Notes: generated by a model not told the origin, from the sequence alone. Positions 1-9,028 are shown, counted from the first letter of the stretch. The stretch is DNA of 55,361 nt from Acidisoma sp. L85 (GCF_009765865.1 NZ_LMUQ01000076.1:212934-268294), one strand, 5' to 3'. Translations and numbers: made by a program.

Positions 1-226
1 TGGCACCGGGAAGGACGTCGACGAGAAGAAGCTGGAGCGCGTGCTGCGCGAGCTGGTCAATCTCTCGCCGCGCGGTATTCGCGAGCATCTCCACCTCAAC
101 CGCCCGATCTACGCGGTGACCTCGGCCTACGGCCATTTCGGCCGCACGCCGGATGAGGAGAAGGGCACCTTCACCTGGGAGCGGACCGATCTCGAGGGAC
201 CGCTGAAGTCCGCCTTCGGACGCTGA
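1..226 (+). CDS. metK: S-adenosylmethionine synthetase, C-terminal fragment
   Basis: The frame is open from the window edge to a TGA at 224-226, so only about the last 74 residues are present. They contain the conserved MetK C-terminal signature: ...[10 protein letters not shown] followed by a Pro-Ile-Tyr segment and SAYGHFGR. In MetK this part belongs to the C-terminal domain of the methionine/ATP-binding tetramer. The enzyme makes S-adenosylmethionine from methionine and ATP in the cytosol. The SAM-dependent tRNA methyltransferase trmB follows 16 bp downstream on the same strand, a common alphaproteobacterial pairing that suggests cotranscription. The true start lies outside the window. Confidence 0.95.
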   Translation, partial: GTGKDVDEKKLERVLRELVNLSPRGIREHLHLNRPIYAVTSAYGHFGRTPDEEKGTFTWERTDLEGPLKSAFGR

Positions 227-242
227 ACCGGCGGCTTGCGGG

Positions 243-947
243 TTGATCGCGTCGGTCAAGCCGCAACCTGACCGGCTTTACGGTCGCCAGCGCAGCCATC
301 CGCTCAGGGCGCGGCAGGAATGGCTGATGCAGGTCGTCCTGCCGGTCGCGGCTTTCGCGGCCGAGTGCGCGACCGATCCGCGGCGAGCCTTTCCGGCCTC
401 CATAGCTGAGGTCTGGCTGGAAGTCGGTTTCGGCGGCGGCGAGCATGCGCGCGCGCTTGCGGCAGCGCACCCCACCGCGGGGCTGATCGCCTGCGAGGTC
501 TTCGAGAACGGGCTGTGTTCGATGCTGTCCGCCCTCGTCCCGGATGACGGTTCGGAGAAAATTCCGCTCTTGCCCGCCAACCTCCGGCTTTGGAGCGACG
601 ACGCACGGACGTTGCTGGCCGCATTGCCCGCCGGGTCGCTGTCGAGACTATTCCTGATGTTTCCCGATCCCTGGCCGAAAACGCGGCATGCGAAGCGCCG
701 CTTCATGCACCCGGCCAACATCGCCTTGGCGGCGCGTGTGTTGCGGCCGGGCGGTCTCTGGCGAATCGCGACGGACGATCCGACCTACCAGGACTGGACC
801 ACCGAGGTTCTCGCCACGCAGCAGGATTTCGACGTGCCGCCGCCCGCGACCGAACGGCCCGACGGCTGGCCGCCAACCCGGTACGAGGCGAAGGCCGCTT
901 TGGCTGGACGGCCGTCGCTTTACTGGAACCTTACCCGCCGGCCGTGA
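243..947 (+). CDS. trmB: tRNA (guanine-N7-)-methyltransferase TrmB
   Basis: A 234-residue cytosolic SAM-dependent methyltransferase that modifies G46 in the tRNA variable loop. Visible family marks are the N-terminal RLYGRQRSHPLR segment, the SAM-binding loop VGFGGGEHA near residue 60, and the signature FPDPWPKTRHAKRRF near residues 140-154, followed by a conserved Ala-rich helix. The start is TTG 243; the next Met (327) would remove the conserved RLYGR segment, so the upstream TTG is preferred. The gene sits 16 bp after metK, which supplies its methyl donor. Its last 17 bp overlap the 3' end of the convergent acyltransferase gene. Confidence 0.93.
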   Translation: MIASVKPQPDRLYGRQRSHPLRARQEWLMQVVLPVAAFAAECATDPRRAFPASIAEVWLEVGFGGGEHARALAAAHPTAGLIACEVFENGLCSMLSALVPDDGSEKIPLLPANLRLWSDDARTLLAALPAGSLSRLFLMFPDPWPKTRHAKRRFMHPANIALAARVLRPGGLWRIATDDPTYQDWTTEVLATQQDFDVPPPATERPDGWPPTRYEAKAALAGRPSLYWNLTRRP

Positions 948-2061
948 TCGGGGCTGGTCCGCGGACTTTCGCCCAGTTTTGGCCGGGCAGCTCAATGAGA
1001 TGGTGCAGTAGCCAGGCGGCCAGGATCGGCAACAGGATCGCCGGCGGCACCCAAAGCCAGACGAAACGCCAGGGATCGCCACTTGCCAGATTGCCCGCCG
1101 CCAGCATCAACGCGCGCTGAACCGGCGCGTGGATGAGGTAAAGCGGGTAAGAAACAGCGCCGAGCCACAGAAGCGGCGGCAGGCACAACAGTCTCCTCGT
1201 CAGCCGGCCTACTGCGCTCTGAGCCCACAAGCTCGTCAGGCAGACCGCCCAAAACAAGGGCGCGCCGATTTTGGCGAACCCTCCGTCGAAGACAGCCGAT
1301 AAAATGCATCCAATGAGGGCAACGGCGAAAAGCCCGCTCGATTTCGCCTCTCGCCGCGCCAGCGCATCACTCGCGACGCCGAGCGCGAAGTAGGCGGCCT
1401 CTTGCGGCAGGAAGGCACGGCCGAACTGCCACTCGGGCGGCAGCAACTCCAACGCCCGGCCCGCGATGCTCAGGATCAGCAATCCGGCGACCAAGGGCGC
1501 AGGGCGGGGGCGCCGAAGAACAAGGATCGCGGCGAGGCACAGATAGAACTGCCACTCCGTGCTGAGGCTCCAGGCCGGTCCGAGGATGGAAAACTCGGCA
1601 TCCGGCAGCATCGCCGGAGGGAAAAGGCCCTGCGCCATCATCAGGTGGACGGCGAGATGCGTCATCGCCTGCGGCGGCCAGCCGGCGGCCACGATGTCGC
1701 GCGCCTCCGGCCGGCTCAGGGCGGGCAGCACGGCGTAAGGGTCGCCGAGCGATAACGCCGCGCATGCCGCCATCAGCGCGACGAGGTAAACCGGCAAGAG
1801 TCTCGCCGCCCGCGCGCGCAGAAAAGCCATCGCGACGGTCCGGCCAGGCCGCTCGCTTTGCCAGCGCCGCAGCGAGCGGAAGATCACCATGCCGCTCAGG
1901 ATGAAGAAGACATCGACTGCCGCCCGGCCATGCGAGGCGCCTCGCGCCAGCCAGCCCAGCCATGAGGTTGCCGGAACGAAGGGCATCGTGTGGCCGAGCA
2001 GGATGTAGACGGCGAGGATACCCCGCAGCCCGTCCAGGCTTCTCAGTCTGTCCGTTGCCAT
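931..2061 (-). CDS. Acyltransferase family 3 membrane protein (OafA/YrhL-like)
   Basis: A 376-residue polytopic membrane protein. The N-terminus RLRSLDGLRGILAVYILLGH is the hallmark of the acyltransferase-3 family: an Arg-x-Leu-Asp-Gly-x-Arg motif and a conserved His in the first membrane helix. About ten hydrophobic segments follow. Members transfer acetyl or other acyl groups to sugars of O-antigen, exopolysaccharide, macrolides or peptidoglycan. The substrate cannot be deduced here because no polysaccharide genes are nearby. The ATG at 2061 directly precedes the conserved N-terminus. The gene is convergent with trmB and overlaps its end by 17 bp. A YbhB-like gene lies upstream on the same strand, 55 bp away. 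Confidence 0.85.
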   Translation of the reverse strand: MATDRLRSLDGLRGILAVYILLGHTMPFVPATSWLGWLARGASHGRAAVDVFFILSGMVIFRSLRRWQSERPGRTVAMAFLRARAARLLPVYLVALMAACAALSLGDPYAVLPALSRPEARDIVAAGWPPQAMTHLAVHLMMAQGLFPPAMLPDAEFSILGPAWSLSTEWQFYLCLAAILVLRRPRPAPLVAGLLILSIAGRALELLPPEWQFGRAFLPQEAAYFALGVASDALARREAKSSGLFAVALIGCILSAVFDGGFAKIGAPLFWAVCLTSLWAQSAVGRLTRRLLCLPPLLWLGAVSYPLYLIHAPVQRALMLAAGNLASGDPWRFVWLWVPPAILLPILAAWLLHHLIELPGQNWAKVRGPAPITAGG

Positions 2062-2116
2062 CTGGCAACGATATCACGACCTGATTATGCCGTGGAGTGG
2101 CGTCCCAGCCGTAATT

Positions 2117-2767
2117 TCAGTGGCGGCTGTAGTGCGGCGTCAGGCTGGCGTGGCCGATGGCATGGCGGCGGAGGTAGATCGCGATGGCATCCGCCGGTTC
2201 GCCGTTCTTGAACGGCATCTGCGCCTGGGTCAGCGCCCAGACGGTGATGAGGTAATGATGCGGCAGACTGCCGCGCGGCGGGCAGGGGCCGCTATATCCC
2301 AAGACATTGAAGCTATTGACCGCCTGACGCGCTCCCGTAGGCCGCAACGCCGGATCGAAATCCGCATTCTGTGCCATGTCAGTTGTGGCGGCGGGAATAT
2401 CGAACAGGATCCAATGCCAGAGCACGCCGACCTTGGCATCCAGATCGGCCATGGTGACCGCGAAAGCGGCGGTGCCGGATGGGGCATGGGCCCAGGTGAG
2501 CGGCGGCGACTGGTTGGCGCCCGAGCACCCACCGCGATTGGAGATCTGTAGCGGCGGCATGGCCGCGTTATTGTGCACTGCTGAGCTGCTCAGGCTGAAG
2601 GCGGCTCCCGTCGCCGCGGCCGAGGGAGTGCGCGCGGCCAATCCCAAAGCGCTCGTGAGAATCACGAGTCCCAGGACCAAACGGCGAAACCCGAGACGGT
2701 TCAGCAGCACATCCCGGCAATGCCGCGACAAACCGCTTGGCACGCCGCCGGGTTGCGAGTTATACAT
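2117..2767 (-). CDS. Secreted YbhB/YbcL-family (PEBP/Raf-kinase-inhibitor-like) protein
   Basis: A protein of about 216 residues with an N-terminal hydrophobic export segment (LVLGLVILTSALGLAA, around residues 30-45) followed by a complete phosphatidylethanolamine-binding-protein fold. Marks are SPPLTW, the DLDAKVGVLWHWILFDIP segment (PEBP signature, ligand-pocket residues D and H), a GYSGPCPPRG loop and a C-terminal HHYLITVWAL strand. Bacterial members are small ligand-binding or inhibitor-like proteins of unclear physiological role. An upstream GTG at 2770 also opens this frame. A GTG start at 2710 would give a shorter, more typical signal peptide and is a serious alternative. Nothing in the context gives a specific function. 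Confidence 0.82.
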   Translation of the reverse strand: MYNSQPGGVPSGLSRHCRDVLLNRLGFRRLVLGLVILTSALGLAARTPSAAATGAAFSLSSSAVHNNAAMPPLQISNRGGCSGANQSPPLTWAHAPSGTAAFAVTMADLDAKVGVLWHWILFDIPAATTDMAQNADFDPALRPTGARQAVNSFNVLGYSGPCPPRGSLPHHYLITVWALTQAQMPFKNGEPADAIAIYLRRHAIGHASLTPHYSRH

Positions 2768-2788
2768 CACGCAACAAACACTCCCGCA

Positions 2789-2794
2789 TATAAT
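2789..2794 (+). promoter_or_regulatory. Candidate -10 hexamer for the rimP operon leader
   Basis: A perfect TATAAT lies in the short divergent gap after the ybhB-like start, in front of the terminator-bearing rimP leader. No good -35 hexamer sits 16-18 bp upstream, so only the -10 is supported. If it is used, transcription would begin near 2800 and meet the first terminator hairpin after only about 20 nt. Confidence 0.35.
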
Positions 2795-2820
2795 GGGAAC
2801 AGATCACCGACCTAGAAAAG

Positions 2821-2844
2821 GGTGGCCAAGTGGCCGCCTTTTTT
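2821..2844 (+). terminator. First intrinsic terminator/attenuator in the rimP leader
   Basis: The stem GGTGGCC / GGCCGCC (7 bp, one G-U pair) with an AAGT loop is followed directly by six T residues. No plus-strand gene ends here. The only sensible role is attenuation of transcripts that start just upstream and run towards rimP. A near copy occurs at 3030-3054. Confidence 0.7.
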
Positions 2845-2973
2845 ATTTCGTTTTCGAACGTTACGTCCCCCGGCCCGCATCTAGCGAGGGCCGGAAGCGC
2901 TTGGCAAGAGCGGTGGGATGAAGCTTGGCTATCCGGACAGCCGACCCGCTGCGCGCCGATGGCGCTTGCACCG

Positions 2974-3012
2974 GGATGATTGGATGTCTATATGCCCCTC
3001 ATCCAATCATTC
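2974..3012 (+). promoter_or_regulatory. Long leader hairpin between the two rimP attenuators
   Basis: ATGATTGGATG (2976-2986) and CATCCAATCAT (3000-3010) are perfect reverse complements. The stem extends by one G-T and one G-C pair to 13 bp, with a 13-nt loop containing TATATG. It lies 18 nt before the second terminator stem. It could be a protein-binding or pausing hairpin, or part of an antiterminator; the sequence does not decide which. Confidence 0.6.
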
Positions 3013-3029
3013 ATGTCAGATCGAATGGG

Positions 3030-3054
3030 GGTGGCCCAAAAGGCCGCCTTTTTT
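3030..3054 (+). terminator. Second intrinsic terminator/attenuator, abutting the rimP start
   Basis: The stem GGTGGCC / GGCCGCC encloses the loop CAAAA and is followed by TTTTTT. Stem sequences and T-tract are identical to the 2821 hairpin; only the loop differs. The T-tract ends 3 nt before the TTG proposed as the rimP start, so readthrough here decides whether the operon is made. If translation began at an upstream in-frame ATG (2992, 3013 or 3025), ribosomes would cross this hairpin. Confidence 0.72.
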
Positions 3055-3057
3055 GCA

Positions 3058-3588
3058 TTGAGCAACGAAGACAGACCACACCACACCGGGATCGAAGCCC
3101 GAATCGCCGATATCGTGGAGCCTCGGCTGGCCGCGATGGGCTATGAGCTCGTGCGGATCGCCTTGCTCGGACGGGAGAGGCCGACCCTGCAGATCATGGC
3201 GGATCGCGCCGATGGCGGCTTGATCGCCGTCGAGGATTGCGAGGTGATCAGCCATCAGATCGGCGCCGTGCTCGACGTCGAGGATATCGTGCCCGGCGCC
3301 GCCTGGACGCTGGAGGTCAGCTCGGCGGGCATCGACCGCCCTCTGACACGGGTGCGGGATTGGAACCGTTTCGCCGGACACTCGGCCAAGGTCGAGATGT
3401 CGGTGCCGACTCTGGACGGCCGGAAGCGCTTCACCGGCACTTTGCTAGGCGCTGCTGGCGGCGAGGGCCGGCTGAAACTCGACGACGGAACCGAGGTTGT
3501 GGTGCTGCTCGCCGATATCCGGCGCGCGCGACTCGTTCTGACTGACGCCCTGATCGCCGCGACGGCCGCGCCGCCGCCGGTGAATTGA
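3058..3588 (+). CDS. rimP: Ribosome maturation factor RimP
   Basis: About 176 residues. RimP is a cytosolic factor that binds free 30S subunits and assists assembly around S12/S5. The family pattern starts at [21 protein letters not shown] and continues with [43 protein letters not shown] and a C-terminal SH3-like domain. The start is uncertain. TTG 3058 gives a normal-length protein (LSNEDRPHH...) but has no Shine-Dalgarno and sits 3 nt after the T-tract of an attenuator. In-frame ATGs at 2992, 3013 and 3025 would translate through that hairpin. It is the first gene of rimP-nusA-ylxR-infB-rbfA, which pairs ribosome assembly with transcription elongation and translation initiation. Confidence 0.93.
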   Translation: MSNEDRPHHTGIEARIADIVEPRLAAMGYELVRIALLGRERPTLQIMADRADGGLIAVEDCEVISHQIGAVLDVEDIVPGAAWTLEVSSAGIDRPLTRVRDWNRFAGHSAKVEMSVPTLDGRKRFTGTLLGAAGGEGRLKLDDGTEVVVLLADIRRARLVLTDALIAATAAPPPVN

Positions 3589-3646
3589 TCGCCTAGCCGG
3601 CCGGCCCTGCCGACCGAATCGAGACCTGAGTGAGAGGCCACGAGTG

Positions 3647-5242
3647 ATGGACACCGCGATAGCCCGCCCCGAATTGCTTTTGGTCGCCGACGCGGTCGCG
3701 CGCGAGAAGTCGATCGACCGCGACGAAGTCCTGGAAGCCATGGAGCAGGCCATTCAGAAAGCCGGCCGCGCGAAATACGGCCAGGAGAAGGACATCCGCG
3801 CCACCATCGACCGCAAGACCGGCGATGTCCGGCTGTCCCGCTGGACCGAGGTCGTGGAAACCGCGGAGAATGAAGACACCCAGATCCCGCTGCATATCGC
3901 GCTGAAGTTCAAGCCGGAGATCACGCTCGGCGAGTTCATCGTCGATCCGCTGCCGCCAATCGATTTCGGCCGTATCGCGGCGCAGACGGCCAAGCAGGTC
4001 ATCGTCCAGCGCGTGCGGGAATATGAGCGCAAGCGCCAGTTCGCGGAGTTCAAGGACCGCGTCGGCGAGATCATCAACGGCGTGGTGAAGCGCACCGAAT
4101 ACGGAAACCTCATGGTCGATCTCGGCCGTGCGGAGGCCTTGCTGCGCCGCGACGAGCTGATTGCTCGCGAGAGCTTCCGCAACGGGGACCGCGTGCGCGC
4201 CTATATCTATGATGTCCGCGAGGAGCCGCGCGGGCCGCAGATTTTCCTGTCCCGCACGCATCCGGGGTTCCTGGCGAAGCTCTTCGCGCAGGAAGTGCCG
4301 GAAATCTATGACGGCATCATCGAGATCAAGGCCGTGGCGCGTGATCCCGGCAGCCGCGCGAAGATGGCGGTGATCAGCCGCGACAGTTCGATCGATCCGG
4401 TCGGCGCTTGCGTCGGCATGCGCGGATCGCGCGTGCAGGCCGTGGTGCAAGAGCTGCAGGGCGAGAAGATCGACATCATTCCCTGGAGCCAGCAGGCCGC
4501 GACCTTCGTCGTGAATGCCCTGGCCCCCGCCGAAGTTACCAAGGTGGTGATGGAGGAGGAGACCGGCCGGGTCGAGGTTGTGGTGCCCGATACGCAGCTT
4601 TCGCTGGCCATCGGCCGGCGCGGCCAGAACGTCCGGCTGGCGAGCCAGCTTACTCGCTGGGACATCGACATCCTGACCGAGGCTGAGGAGAGCGAGCGCC
4701 GGCAGGAAGAGTTCCGCCGCCGCTCCGGCCTTTTCGTCGAGGCGATGGACGTGGACGACGTGATCGCGGGCCTTTTGGTGACCGAGGGATTCACCACTTT
4801 GGAGGAGCTTGCCTTCACGCCCCTAGACGAATTGGCTGATATCGAGGGCTTCGACGAGAGCGTCGCGGCTGAGCTTATCCGCCGTGCTGAGGAAGCCCTG
4901 GTCCGTCGCAACAATGAGTTGGACGAGAAGCGCTTGTCCCTCGGCGTCACCGATGACGTCGCCGCTTTCGAGATCTTCACGCCGGCTATGCTGGTCACGC
5001 TGGGTGAGAAAGGCGTCAAGACTCTGGATGATCTCGCGGACCTCGCGTCGGACGAGCTTATTGAGATTCTCGGCACCGCCGCGCTCGATGAGGAAGCGGC
5101 GAATGAGATCATCATGCAGGCCCGCGCTCATTGGTTTGAAAATGAAGAGGGTGGTGAGGGCGTCGCGGATGAGGATGCGGATGACGTGACGCCGGGCGAA
5201 AACCCGGAAAGCGGGGAAGCGGTTGCCCACGACCGAAACTGA
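3647..5242 (+). CDS. nusA: Transcription termination/antitermination factor NusA
   Basis: About 531 residues. NusA binds RNA polymerase and nascent RNA and modulates pausing, termination and antitermination. The N-terminal RNAP-binding domain (LLLVADAVAREKSIDRDEVL) is followed by an S1 domain near residues 135-200, KH1 (DPVGACVGMRGSRVQAV) and KH2 (LAIGRRGQNVRLASQLT). Two helix-hairpin-helix repeats near the C-terminus are typical of proteobacterial NusA, and an acidic tail ends the protein. GTG 3644 or ATG 3647 can start it; GAGAGG at 3632-3637 suits both, and ATG was chosen. NusA is known to control its own operon in E. coli, which makes the two terminator hairpins ahead of rimP relevant. 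The end overlaps ylxR by 20 bp. Confidence 0.97.
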   Translation: MDTAIARPELLLVADAVAREKSIDRDEVLEAMEQAIQKAGRAKYGQEKDIRATIDRKTGDVRLSRWTEVVETAENEDTQIPLHIALKFKPEITLGEFIVDPLPPIDFGRIAAQTAKQVIVQRVREYERKRQFAEFKDRVGEIINGVVKRTEYGNLMVDLGRAEALLRRDELIARESFRNGDRVRAYIYDVREEPRGPQIFLSRTHPGFLAKLFAQEVPEIYDGIIEIKAVARDPGSRAKMAVISRDSSIDPVGACVGMRGSRVQAVVQELQGEKIDIIPWSQQAATFVVNALAPAEVTKVVMEEETGRVEVVVPDTQLSLAIGRRGQNVRLASQLTRWDIDILTEAEESERRQEEFRRRSGLFVEAMDVDDVIAGLLVTEGFTTLEELAFTPLDELADIEGFDESVAAELIRRAEEALVRRNNELDEKRLSLGVTDDVAAFEIFTPAMLVTLGEKGVKTLDDLADLASDELIEILGTAALDEEAANEIIMQARAHWFENEEGGEGVADEDADDVTPGENPESGEAVAHDRN

Positions 5243-5849
5243 AACGACGGAGGCGGCTGACAACGACGCGGAAGACGAGAGCGGCCCGTCTCGCCGCTGC
5301 ATCGTGACGCGGGAACGCGGTCCGGCGGAGACGATGATACGATTCGTTGTCAGCCCGGACCGCATAGTCGTGCCGGATATCTTGGCAACCCTGCCTGGGC
5401 GGGGAATGTGGTTGAGCGCGCGGGGCGATGTGTTAGAAACCGCTCTCGCTCGCAAGGCCTTCGCCCGGGCGGCCCGTGCGGAGGTGATTATCCCCGCGGG
5501 ATTGCCGATGATGATCGAGACGGCGCTGTTCCGCAGGGTGCGGGACCTTCTCGGTCTGATCCGACGTGCGGGGCAGGCGGTCAGCGGCTTCGAGAAGACG
5601 CGGGAATGGCTGGTACTGCAGCGCGCGGCGCTTGTGGTTCAAGCATCTGACGGTAGCCCAGACGAGCGGGCAAGAGTTTTGAGTGGACGAGACGTGCCTG
5701 TGATCGCGCCGCTGCTGGCCCAGGAACTCGGGCAGGTATTCGGTCGGGATCGCGTTGTGCATGTGGCGGTGGCGGCTGGACGTTTGGCCGCGACGTTACG
5801 GACTGAGGATGGACGCTTGACCGGCATGCGCCGGTCGATTGCGGGCTGA
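5223..5849 (+). CDS. YlxR-family RNA-binding protein with C-terminal L7Ae-like domain
   Basis: 208 residues. The N-terminal YlxR domain is recognisable from SRRCIVTRERGPAETMIRFV, the IVPDILATLPGRGMWL strand and a following Ala/Arg helix (ETALARKAFARAA). The C-terminal half (DLLGLIRRAGQAVSGFEK ...) matches the L7Ae/L30e RNA-binding fold that is fused to YlxR in alphaproteobacteria. YlxR (RnpM in Bacillus) binds RNase P RNA. Whether that role holds here is inference. The gene starts at TTG 5223 inside the end of nusA (20 bp overlap), which implies translational coupling, and ends 16 bp before infB. Confidence 0.85.
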   Translation: MPTTETETTEAADNDAEDESGPSRRCIVTRERGPAETMIRFVVSPDRIVVPDILATLPGRGMWLSARGDVLETALARKAFARAARAEVIIPAGLPMMIETALFRRVRDLLGLIRRAGQAVSGFEKTREWLVLQRAALVVQASDGSPDERARVLSGRDVPVIAPLLAQELGQVFGRDRVVHVAVAAGRLAATLRTEDGRLTGMRRSIAG

Positions 5850-5865
5850 TTAAGCGGGCGGGTGA

Positions 5866-8475
5866 ATGAGCGATACTAAAGATCAAGACGGCAAGGCGCG
5901 TCTGTCCCTGCGTCCCGCGGGGCGGCTGGAACTTGGGCGGACGGTCGATGCCGGTTCTGTCCGGCAGAGCTTCAGCCATGGACGTTCCAAGGTGGTGCAG
6001 GTGGAGGTGCGCAAGAAGCGCGCGGCCACGGCTCCGCTGCCGGCGGGGCCTACGCCTGCGGGCACGACCCCAGCACGGCCCAGTGGTGGGAGCCGGGGCC
6101 CAAGCGGTGCGCCAACCCGCGCGCTGACAGCGAACGAGCTTGCCATCAGGCAGCGCGTTCTCGCCGATCAGCAGCGCGACACCGCGAAGCGCGAGGCCGA
6201 GGCACGTGAGCAGGAGAAGATCTCGATCCTCTCCGCCGCCGAGGAAGCGCGCCGCCGTGAGGATGACGCGAGGCGCGCGGCCGAGGAAGCCGAACGCATG
6301 AAGGCCGAGGAGGCTGCGCGCGCGATCGCCGAGGAAGCTGAGCGGCGCGCTGCCGCTGAGGCTCACGAGCGAGCTGCCGCCGCACCTGTGCCGGTTGCCG
6401 ATCAGCCGGTGGCGCCGCCACCGCCGCGTCCCGCGCCCGGTGAGACTCTGCGTCTCAAGACACCCTCTCGCCCCGGCGAGGAGGATGAGGATCAGCGCCC
6501 GGTTCGCCGTCTCGGCGTGCTGGTGCCGCCGCGCAAGCCGGCCGTCGTCGCGCCTAAGAAGGGTGCCGATGATCGCCGCCGTACCGGCAAAATCAATGTT
6601 CAGGCCGCGATCGAGGGTGACGACGAGCGGGTGCGCAGCATCGCCTCGATGCGCCGCCAGCGCGACCGTGAGCGCCGTCAGCAGGAACTCGAGCGTCTGC
6701 GCGCCGATCAGGTGAAGGTGGTGCGCGATGTCGTGCTGCCGGAAGCCATTACGGTGCAGGAACTCGCCAATCGTATGGCCGCGCGGGCCGGCGATGTGGT
6801 CAAGACGCTGATGCGGATGGGCGTGATGGCGACCATCACCCAGAGTATCGATGCCGACACCGCCGAACTCGTGGTGCAGGAATTCGGCCATCGCGTGAAG
6901 CGCGTGTCCGAAAGCGATGTCGAGATCGGTCTCGAAGGCGCGGATGACGAGGACGTTGACCTCATCAAGCGCGCGCCTGTTGTGACCGTCATGGGCCATG
7001 TCGATCACGGCAAAACGAGCCTGCTCGACGCGCTGCGCCGGACCGATGTCGCGGCCGGAGAGGCGGGCGGCATCACCCAGCATATCGGCGCCTATCAGGT
7101 GACGCTGCCTTCGCAGGAACGCATCACCTTCATCGATACGCCTGGCCATGCCGCCTTCACGGCGATGCGGGCACGCGGCGCCGGTGTCACGGATATTGTG
7201 GTGCTGGTCGTCGCGGCGGATGATGGCGTGATGCCGCAGACGATCGAGGCGATCAGCCATGCCAAGGCCGCGCATGTGCCGATCATCGTCGCCATCAACA
7301 AGATGGATAAGCCGAGCGCCAACCCCGAGCGCGTGCGCAACGAGCTGTTGCAGCACGAGATCGTGGTCGAAAGCCTCGGCGGCGATACGCAGGAAGTCCA
7401 TGTCTCGGCGCTGAAGGGCACGGGTCTCGACAAGCTCGAGGAAGCGATCCTCGTCCAGGCCGAAATCCTCGACCTGCGCGCTAACCCCGATCGCGATGCG
7501 GAAGGTACTGTGATCGAAAGCCGCCTCGACCGCGGGCGTGGTCCGGTCGCGACGGTGCTGGTCCAGAAGGGCACCTTGTTCCAGGGCGATATCGTGGTGG
7601 CCGGCGCCGAATGGGGCCGGGTGCGCGCGATGCTCGATGCCAGCGGCCAGCCGGTGAAATATGCCGGTCCGTCCATGCCGGTCGAGGTGCTCGGCCTGTC
7701 GGCGGTGCCTTCCGCCGGCGAGCCCTTCGTGGTCGTTGCCGACGAGGCGCGGGCACGCGAAGTCGCCGAGTTCCGCACCCGCAAGGCGCGCGACAAGGTG
7801 ACGGCGGGCCAGATCGCGGGCCGCGGCACGCTCGACCAGATGCTCGCCCGCATCCAGGCCGGCGTGCAGAAGGAAGTCGGTGTGCTGATCAAGGCCGATG
7901 TGCAGGGCAGCGCGGAAGCGCTCCAGGCCGTCGTGCTGAAACTCGCCAATGAGGAAGTGAAGGTTCGCGTGCTGCTGGCCTCGGTGGGTCAGATCACCGA
8001 GAGCGACATCCAGCTCGCGCGTGCCTCGAACGGCATCATCGTTGCCTTCAATGTGCGTGCCACCGTGCAAGCGCGGGAACTGGCGACGCGTGAGGCGGTC
8101 GATATCCGCTACTACAGCATCATCTACGATGTCGCCGACGACATCGAGAAGCTGGTGCGTGGCCGGATGGCACCGATCGTGCGCGAGAACTTCCTGGGCT
8201 ACGCGCAGATCCGCAAGGTCTTCGACATCACCAAGTCCGGCAGGGTTGCTGGTTGCATGGTGACCGAGGGTCTGGTCCGCCGTGGCGCCGGTGTCCGCCT
8301 GCTGCGCGACAATGTGGTCATCCACGAGGGCGATCTGTCGCAGCTCAAGCGCTTCAAGGACGATGTCCGCGAAGTGGCGCGCGGCTACGAGTGCGGCCTG
8401 TCCTTCGCCGGGTTCCAGGACCTGCGTGAGGGCGACATGGTCGAGTGCTACGAGAGGGAACTCGTTCCGGCGTGA
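5866..8475 (+). CDS. infB: Translation initiation factor IF-2
   Basis: 869 residues. IF-2 is the GTPase that places fMet-tRNA on the 30S subunit and promotes subunit joining. The N-terminal part (about 1-280) is low complexity, rich in Ala, Glu, Arg and Pro with long charged helices, as in alphaproteobacterial IF-2. An IF2_N segment ([19 protein letters not shown]) precedes the G domain. G1 is [14 protein letters not shown] (near residue 377), G3 is [15 protein letters not shown] and G4 is NKMDKPSAN. Domains II, III and C2 (fMet-tRNA binding) follow to a normal C-terminus. Its stop overlaps the GTG start of rbfA (GTGA), so rbfA translation is probably coupled. Confidence 0.97.
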   Translation: MSDTKDQDGKARLSLRPAGRLELGRTVDAGSVRQSFSHGRSKVVQVEVRKKRAATAPLPAGPTPAGTTPARPSGGSRGPSGAPTRALTANELAIRQRVLADQQRDTAKREAEAREQEKISILSAAEEARRREDDARRAAEEAERMKAEEAARAIAEEAERRAAAEAHERAAAAPVPVADQPVAPPPPRPAPGETLRLKTPSRPGEEDEDQRPVRRLGVLVPPRKPAVVAPKKGADDRRRTGKINVQAAIEGDDERVRSIASMRRQRDRERRQQELERLRADQVKVVRDVVLPEAITVQELANRMAARAGDVVKTLMRMGVMATITQSIDADTAELVVQEFGHRVKRVSESDVEIGLEGADDEDVDLIKRAPVVTVMGHVDHGKTSLLDALRRTDVAAGEAGGITQHIGAYQVTLPSQERITFIDTPGHAAFTAMRARGAGVTDIVVLVVAADDGVMPQTIEAISHAKAAHVPIIVAINKMDKPSANPERVRNELLQHEIVVESLGGDTQEVHVSALKGTGLDKLEEAILVQAEILDLRANPDRDAEGTVIESRLDRGRGPVATVLVQKGTLFQGDIVVAGAEWGRVRAMLDASGQPVKYAGPSMPVEVLGLSAVPSAGEPFVVVADEARAREVAEFRTRKARDKVTAGQIAGRGTLDQMLARIQAGVQKEVGVLIKADVQGSAEALQAVVLKLANEEVKVRVLLASVGQITESDIQLARASNGIIVAFNVRATVQARELATREAVDIRYYSIIYDVADDIEKLVRGRMAPIVRENFLGYAQIRKVFDITKSGRVAGCMVTEGLVRRGAGVRLLRDNVVIHEGDLSQLKRFKDDVREVARGYECGLSFAGFQDLREGDMVECYERELVPA

Positions 8476-8885
8476 TTGCCGAAGCTCCGACCCAGAGACA
8501 GCTTCGCGTCGGCGAAGAGATCCGCCACATCCTGGCGGGTCTCTTCGCGCGCGACATGATCCGCGAGCCGTCTCTCAATGGTGTCACCATCACCGTCACC
8601 GAGGTTCGCGTAAGCCCGGATCTCCGAAATGCGACGGCTTTCGTGACGCGTCTGGGGCGGGATGATGTGGACAAGCTGCTGCCAGCGTTGAAGCGCGCCG
8701 CGCCTTTTCTGCGCGGTCAGGTCGCGAAGGCGATCCGTTTGCGTGTGGCGCCCGAACTTTCCTTCCAGGCCGACACCTCGATCGACTACGCGATGCAAGT
8801 CAGCGCGCTGCTGCACCGGCCCGAGGTCGCACGCGATCTAGGCGCGGACGAGCAGCCTGCCGAGGGCAAGACTTCCACCGGTTAA
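8472..8885 (+). CDS. rbfA: 30S ribosome-binding factor RbfA
   Basis: 137 residues. A cold-adaptation and ribosome-assembly factor that binds the 30S subunit and helps form the 5' helix of 16S rRNA. The KH-like fold is visible: [18 protein letters not shown], then [42 protein letters not shown] and [10 protein letters not shown]. The start is GTG 8472, overlapping the infB stop by four bases. A longer in-frame start at 8445 lies inside infB and adds non-conserved residues. In many relatives truB and rpsO follow, but here the operon ends at rbfA, with a repeat element downstream. Confidence 0.95.
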   Translation: MIAEAPTQRQLRVGEEIRHILAGLFARDMIREPSLNGVTITVTEVRVSPDLRNATAFVTRLGRDDVDKLLPALKRAAPFLRGQVAKAIRLRVAPELSFQADTSIDYAMQVSALLHRPEVARDLGADEQPAEGKTSTG

Positions 8886-8935
8886 GCGGCAGCTAGACCA
8901 GGCTCTCTCTGGTGTGAACCCTGCTCATGCCACCG

Positions 8936-9028
8936 CGTCATCCTCGGCGAAGGCCGAGGATCCACGCCTTGCCTTCGCTTGCGTGACGAAGGCAAGGCGT
9001 GGATGGCATGCCTTCGCATGCCATGACG
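8936..9028 (+). repeat. Dispersed three-hairpin repeat, copy 1
   Basis: A 93-bp element bounded by CGTC / GACG. It holds three abutting perfect hairpins: ATCCTCGGC-gaag-GCCGAGGAT (8940-8961), a 16-bp stem CCACGCCTTGCCTTCG with a 9-nt loop (8962-9002), and ATGGCATGC-cttc-GCATGCCAT (9003-9024). Flanking sequence on both sides (to about 8918 and 9059) is partly shared with copy 3. Three further copies lie at 11740, 31138 and 34115. It is noncoding and sits between rbfA and the cyclodeaminase-like gene. Confidence 0.9.

Noticed and set aside
2880-2970. Possible tRNA between the two leader hairpins, because metY lies upstream of rimP in some gammaproteobacteria
   Set aside because: No acceptor stem, anticodon arm or T-loop sequence could be found in the leader.
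5581-8325. Very long open frame antisense to infB (over 900 codons)
   Set aside because: GC-rich codon bias in infB leaves the opposite strand open. The translation is His/Asp/Arg-rich without domains, and infB itself is unmistakable.
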